This document shows, piece after piece, positions 6,740-7,436 of a stretch of DNA of 7,436 bases; within the stretch, counting starts at the first letter, position 1; every line of letters begins with the position of its first letter. The position numbers were made by a program, and so were the translations under genes. Source of the DNA: a bacterium (GTDB taxonomy: Bacteria; Spirochaetota; Spirochaetia; JABEVK01); assembly GCA_021781625.1 (NCBI GenBank), contig JAJXWL010000085.1, positions 1-7,436 on the forward strand. Direction: 5' to 3'. Below the pieces are notes generated by a model. The model was not told the origin of the DNA. It worked only from the letters and a program-made list of their open reading frames with translations, and made no database searches.

Positions 6740-6753
6740 GTGCCTTTTTTTTT
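6726..6753 (+). terminator. Terminator-like hairpin with T-tract just before lon
   Basis: On the plus strand AGGACTT (6726-6732) can pair with AAGTGCCT (6738-6745), with one bulged G, around a five-base loop. It is followed by eight further T residues, ending 13 bases before the lon ATG. The shape is that of an intrinsic terminator or attenuator, but the stem is short. It could be a leader attenuator of lon, or the T-tract could simply be promoter DNA. Confidence 0.35.
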
Positions 6754-6759
6754 CTAAAT
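6731..6759 (+). promoter_or_regulatory. Candidate promoter for lon
   Basis: TTGCCC (6731-6736) and CTAAAT (6754-6759) are 17 bases apart on the plus strand. A start site six to eight bases beyond the second box would fall at or next to the lon ATG at 6767, giving a leaderless message. The boxes match the consensus only in part, and they overlap both the hairpin above and the candidate recO -35. Confidence 0.3.
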
Positions 6760-6766
6760 TCAGCGC

Positions 6767-7436
6767 ATGAGTGACAACCCGTTAATCCCTGCTGATCAGT
6801 TATTACCTAACAAGCTGTCGCTTGTTCCCCTGGAAATGCGACCAATCTTTCCTGGAATCTTTACCCCTTTGATGATCACCGATCCTGCTGATGTCGCCGT
6901 CGTCGAAGAGGCGATGAGCGGTTCAAAAGTCTTGGGCTTGGTTCTTGTACGCCAAGAAGCGAACTCGGAGCAAGAGGAGACACCCGAAGTCCTTTATGAC
7001 ATTGGAACCGCTGCCAAAATTCTGAAAAAGATTAATTTGCCCGATGGTGGCGTCAATATTTTTGTGACGACGCTTAAACGCTTCCAAATTAAAAAGATGC
7101 TCACCGAGGAACCGTTTCGAACAGCTGCAGTTGAATACTTAGATGAAATCATTGACGAGAAATTTTCGCAGGAAATTAAAGCTCTTACTCGTTCGATCTT
7201 TGCGGACATGAAAACCTTATCAGAAAACAATCCTCTCTTTTCTGAAGAAATGCGTCTGAACATGGTCAACATCGATCAACCAGGCAAGCTCACCGATTTC
7301 ATTGCCAGCATTCTCAATATCAACAAAGACGAACAGCAAAAGCTTCTCGAAACCTTGGATGTTCGCGAACGGATGCAACAAGTTCTTCTTGCGATTAAAA
7401 AAGAACAAGAGTTAGTTAAGCTTCAAAAAAAGATTT
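6767..7436 (+). CDS. lon: ATP-dependent protease Lon, N-terminal part
   Basis: The first 223 codons of Lon are present, and the frame is open at the window edge. Lon is a cytoplasmic hexameric AAA+ serine protease that removes misfolded and regulatory proteins. Visible here is the N-terminal substrate-binding domain: LSLVPLEMRPIFPGIFTPL (17-35), GLVLVRQ (57-63), YDIGTAAKILKKINLPDGG (77-95), FVTTLKRFQIKKM (99-111), and the acidic EYLDEIID. The helical part follows, with FIASILNINKDEQQKLLETLD (179-199) and a Lys/Glu-rich helix leading toward the central coiled coil. The ATPase and protease domains (Walker motifs, Ser-Lys dyad) lie beyond the window. The ATG is the only nearby start after an in-frame TAA at 6755-6757, and it has no Shine-Dalgarno. 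The RPIFPGIFTPL segment is the main hint of a spirochaete. Confidence 0.95.
   Translation, partial: MSDNPLIPADQLLPNKLSLVPLEMRPIFPGIFTPLMITDPADVAVVEEAMSGSKVLGLVLVRQEANSEQEETPEVLYDIGTAAKILKKINLPDGGVNIFVTTLKRFQIKKMLTEEPFRTAAVEYLDEIIDEKFSQEIKALTRSIFADMKTLSENNPLFSEEMRLNMVNIDQPGKLTDFIASILNINKDEQQKLLETLDVRERMQQVLLAIKKEQELVKLQKKI

Noticed and set aside
6994..7272. A 92-codon open frame on the minus strand
   Set aside because: It is antisense to the well-supported Lon N-terminal domain.

Overview
The window looks like ordinary chromosomal DNA from a bacterium, most likely a member of the Spirochaetota. This is an inference from protein style. The Lon N-terminus carries the RPIFPGIFTPL-type segment that I associate with spirochaetal Lon. 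RecJ is enlarged by an internal insert. The M23 peptidase has the N-terminal extension plus HTGID / GPHLHWE layout common in that phylum. Base composition is balanced. Genes are tightly packed, with no mobile element, RNA gene or CRISPR array.

Layout: nearly everything from 6700 down to 1 is on the minus strand and reads as one or two operons. In transcription order they are recO (6700-5975), a thymidine/pyrimidine-nucleoside phosphorylase (5956-4655), a long recJ (4654-2522), a secreted M23 metallopeptidase (2508-1546) and rpsU (1549-1331). A hairpin with a T-tract at 1309-1279 then forms a good intrinsic terminator. Gaps between these genes run from a 4-base overlap to under 20 bases, so they are probably co-transcribed and partly coupled in translation. 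Beyond the terminator lie a small exported rhodanese-like protein lacking the catalytic cysteine (1260-844) and the N-terminal 274 codons of a PreP/Cym1-type M16 peptidase (824-1, continuing out of the window). On the other strand, lon starts at 6767 and runs off the right end.

Function: RecO and RecJ both belong to the RecFOR recombination-repair route. RecJ resects 5' ends and RecO loads RecA. The phosphorylase between them recycles pyrimidine nucleosides. M23 acts on envelope peptidoglycan and S21 on translation initiation, so the operon mixes housekeeping functions. Lon and the M16 peptidase are both protein or peptide degradation enzymes, but they are not in one transcription unit.

Most interesting points: a roughly 135-residue insert in RecJ that reads like a degenerate DnaQ-type (DEDD) exonuclease fold without its acidic residues; a rhodanese without catalytic Cys; an ambiguous rpsU start where an ATA codon sits at ideal spacing from a Shine-Dalgarno-like sequence; and a 66-base divergent recO/lon spacer in which neither gene has a visible ribosome-binding site and a terminator-like hairpin with a T-tract lies just before lon. 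I see no clear new multi-gene system.
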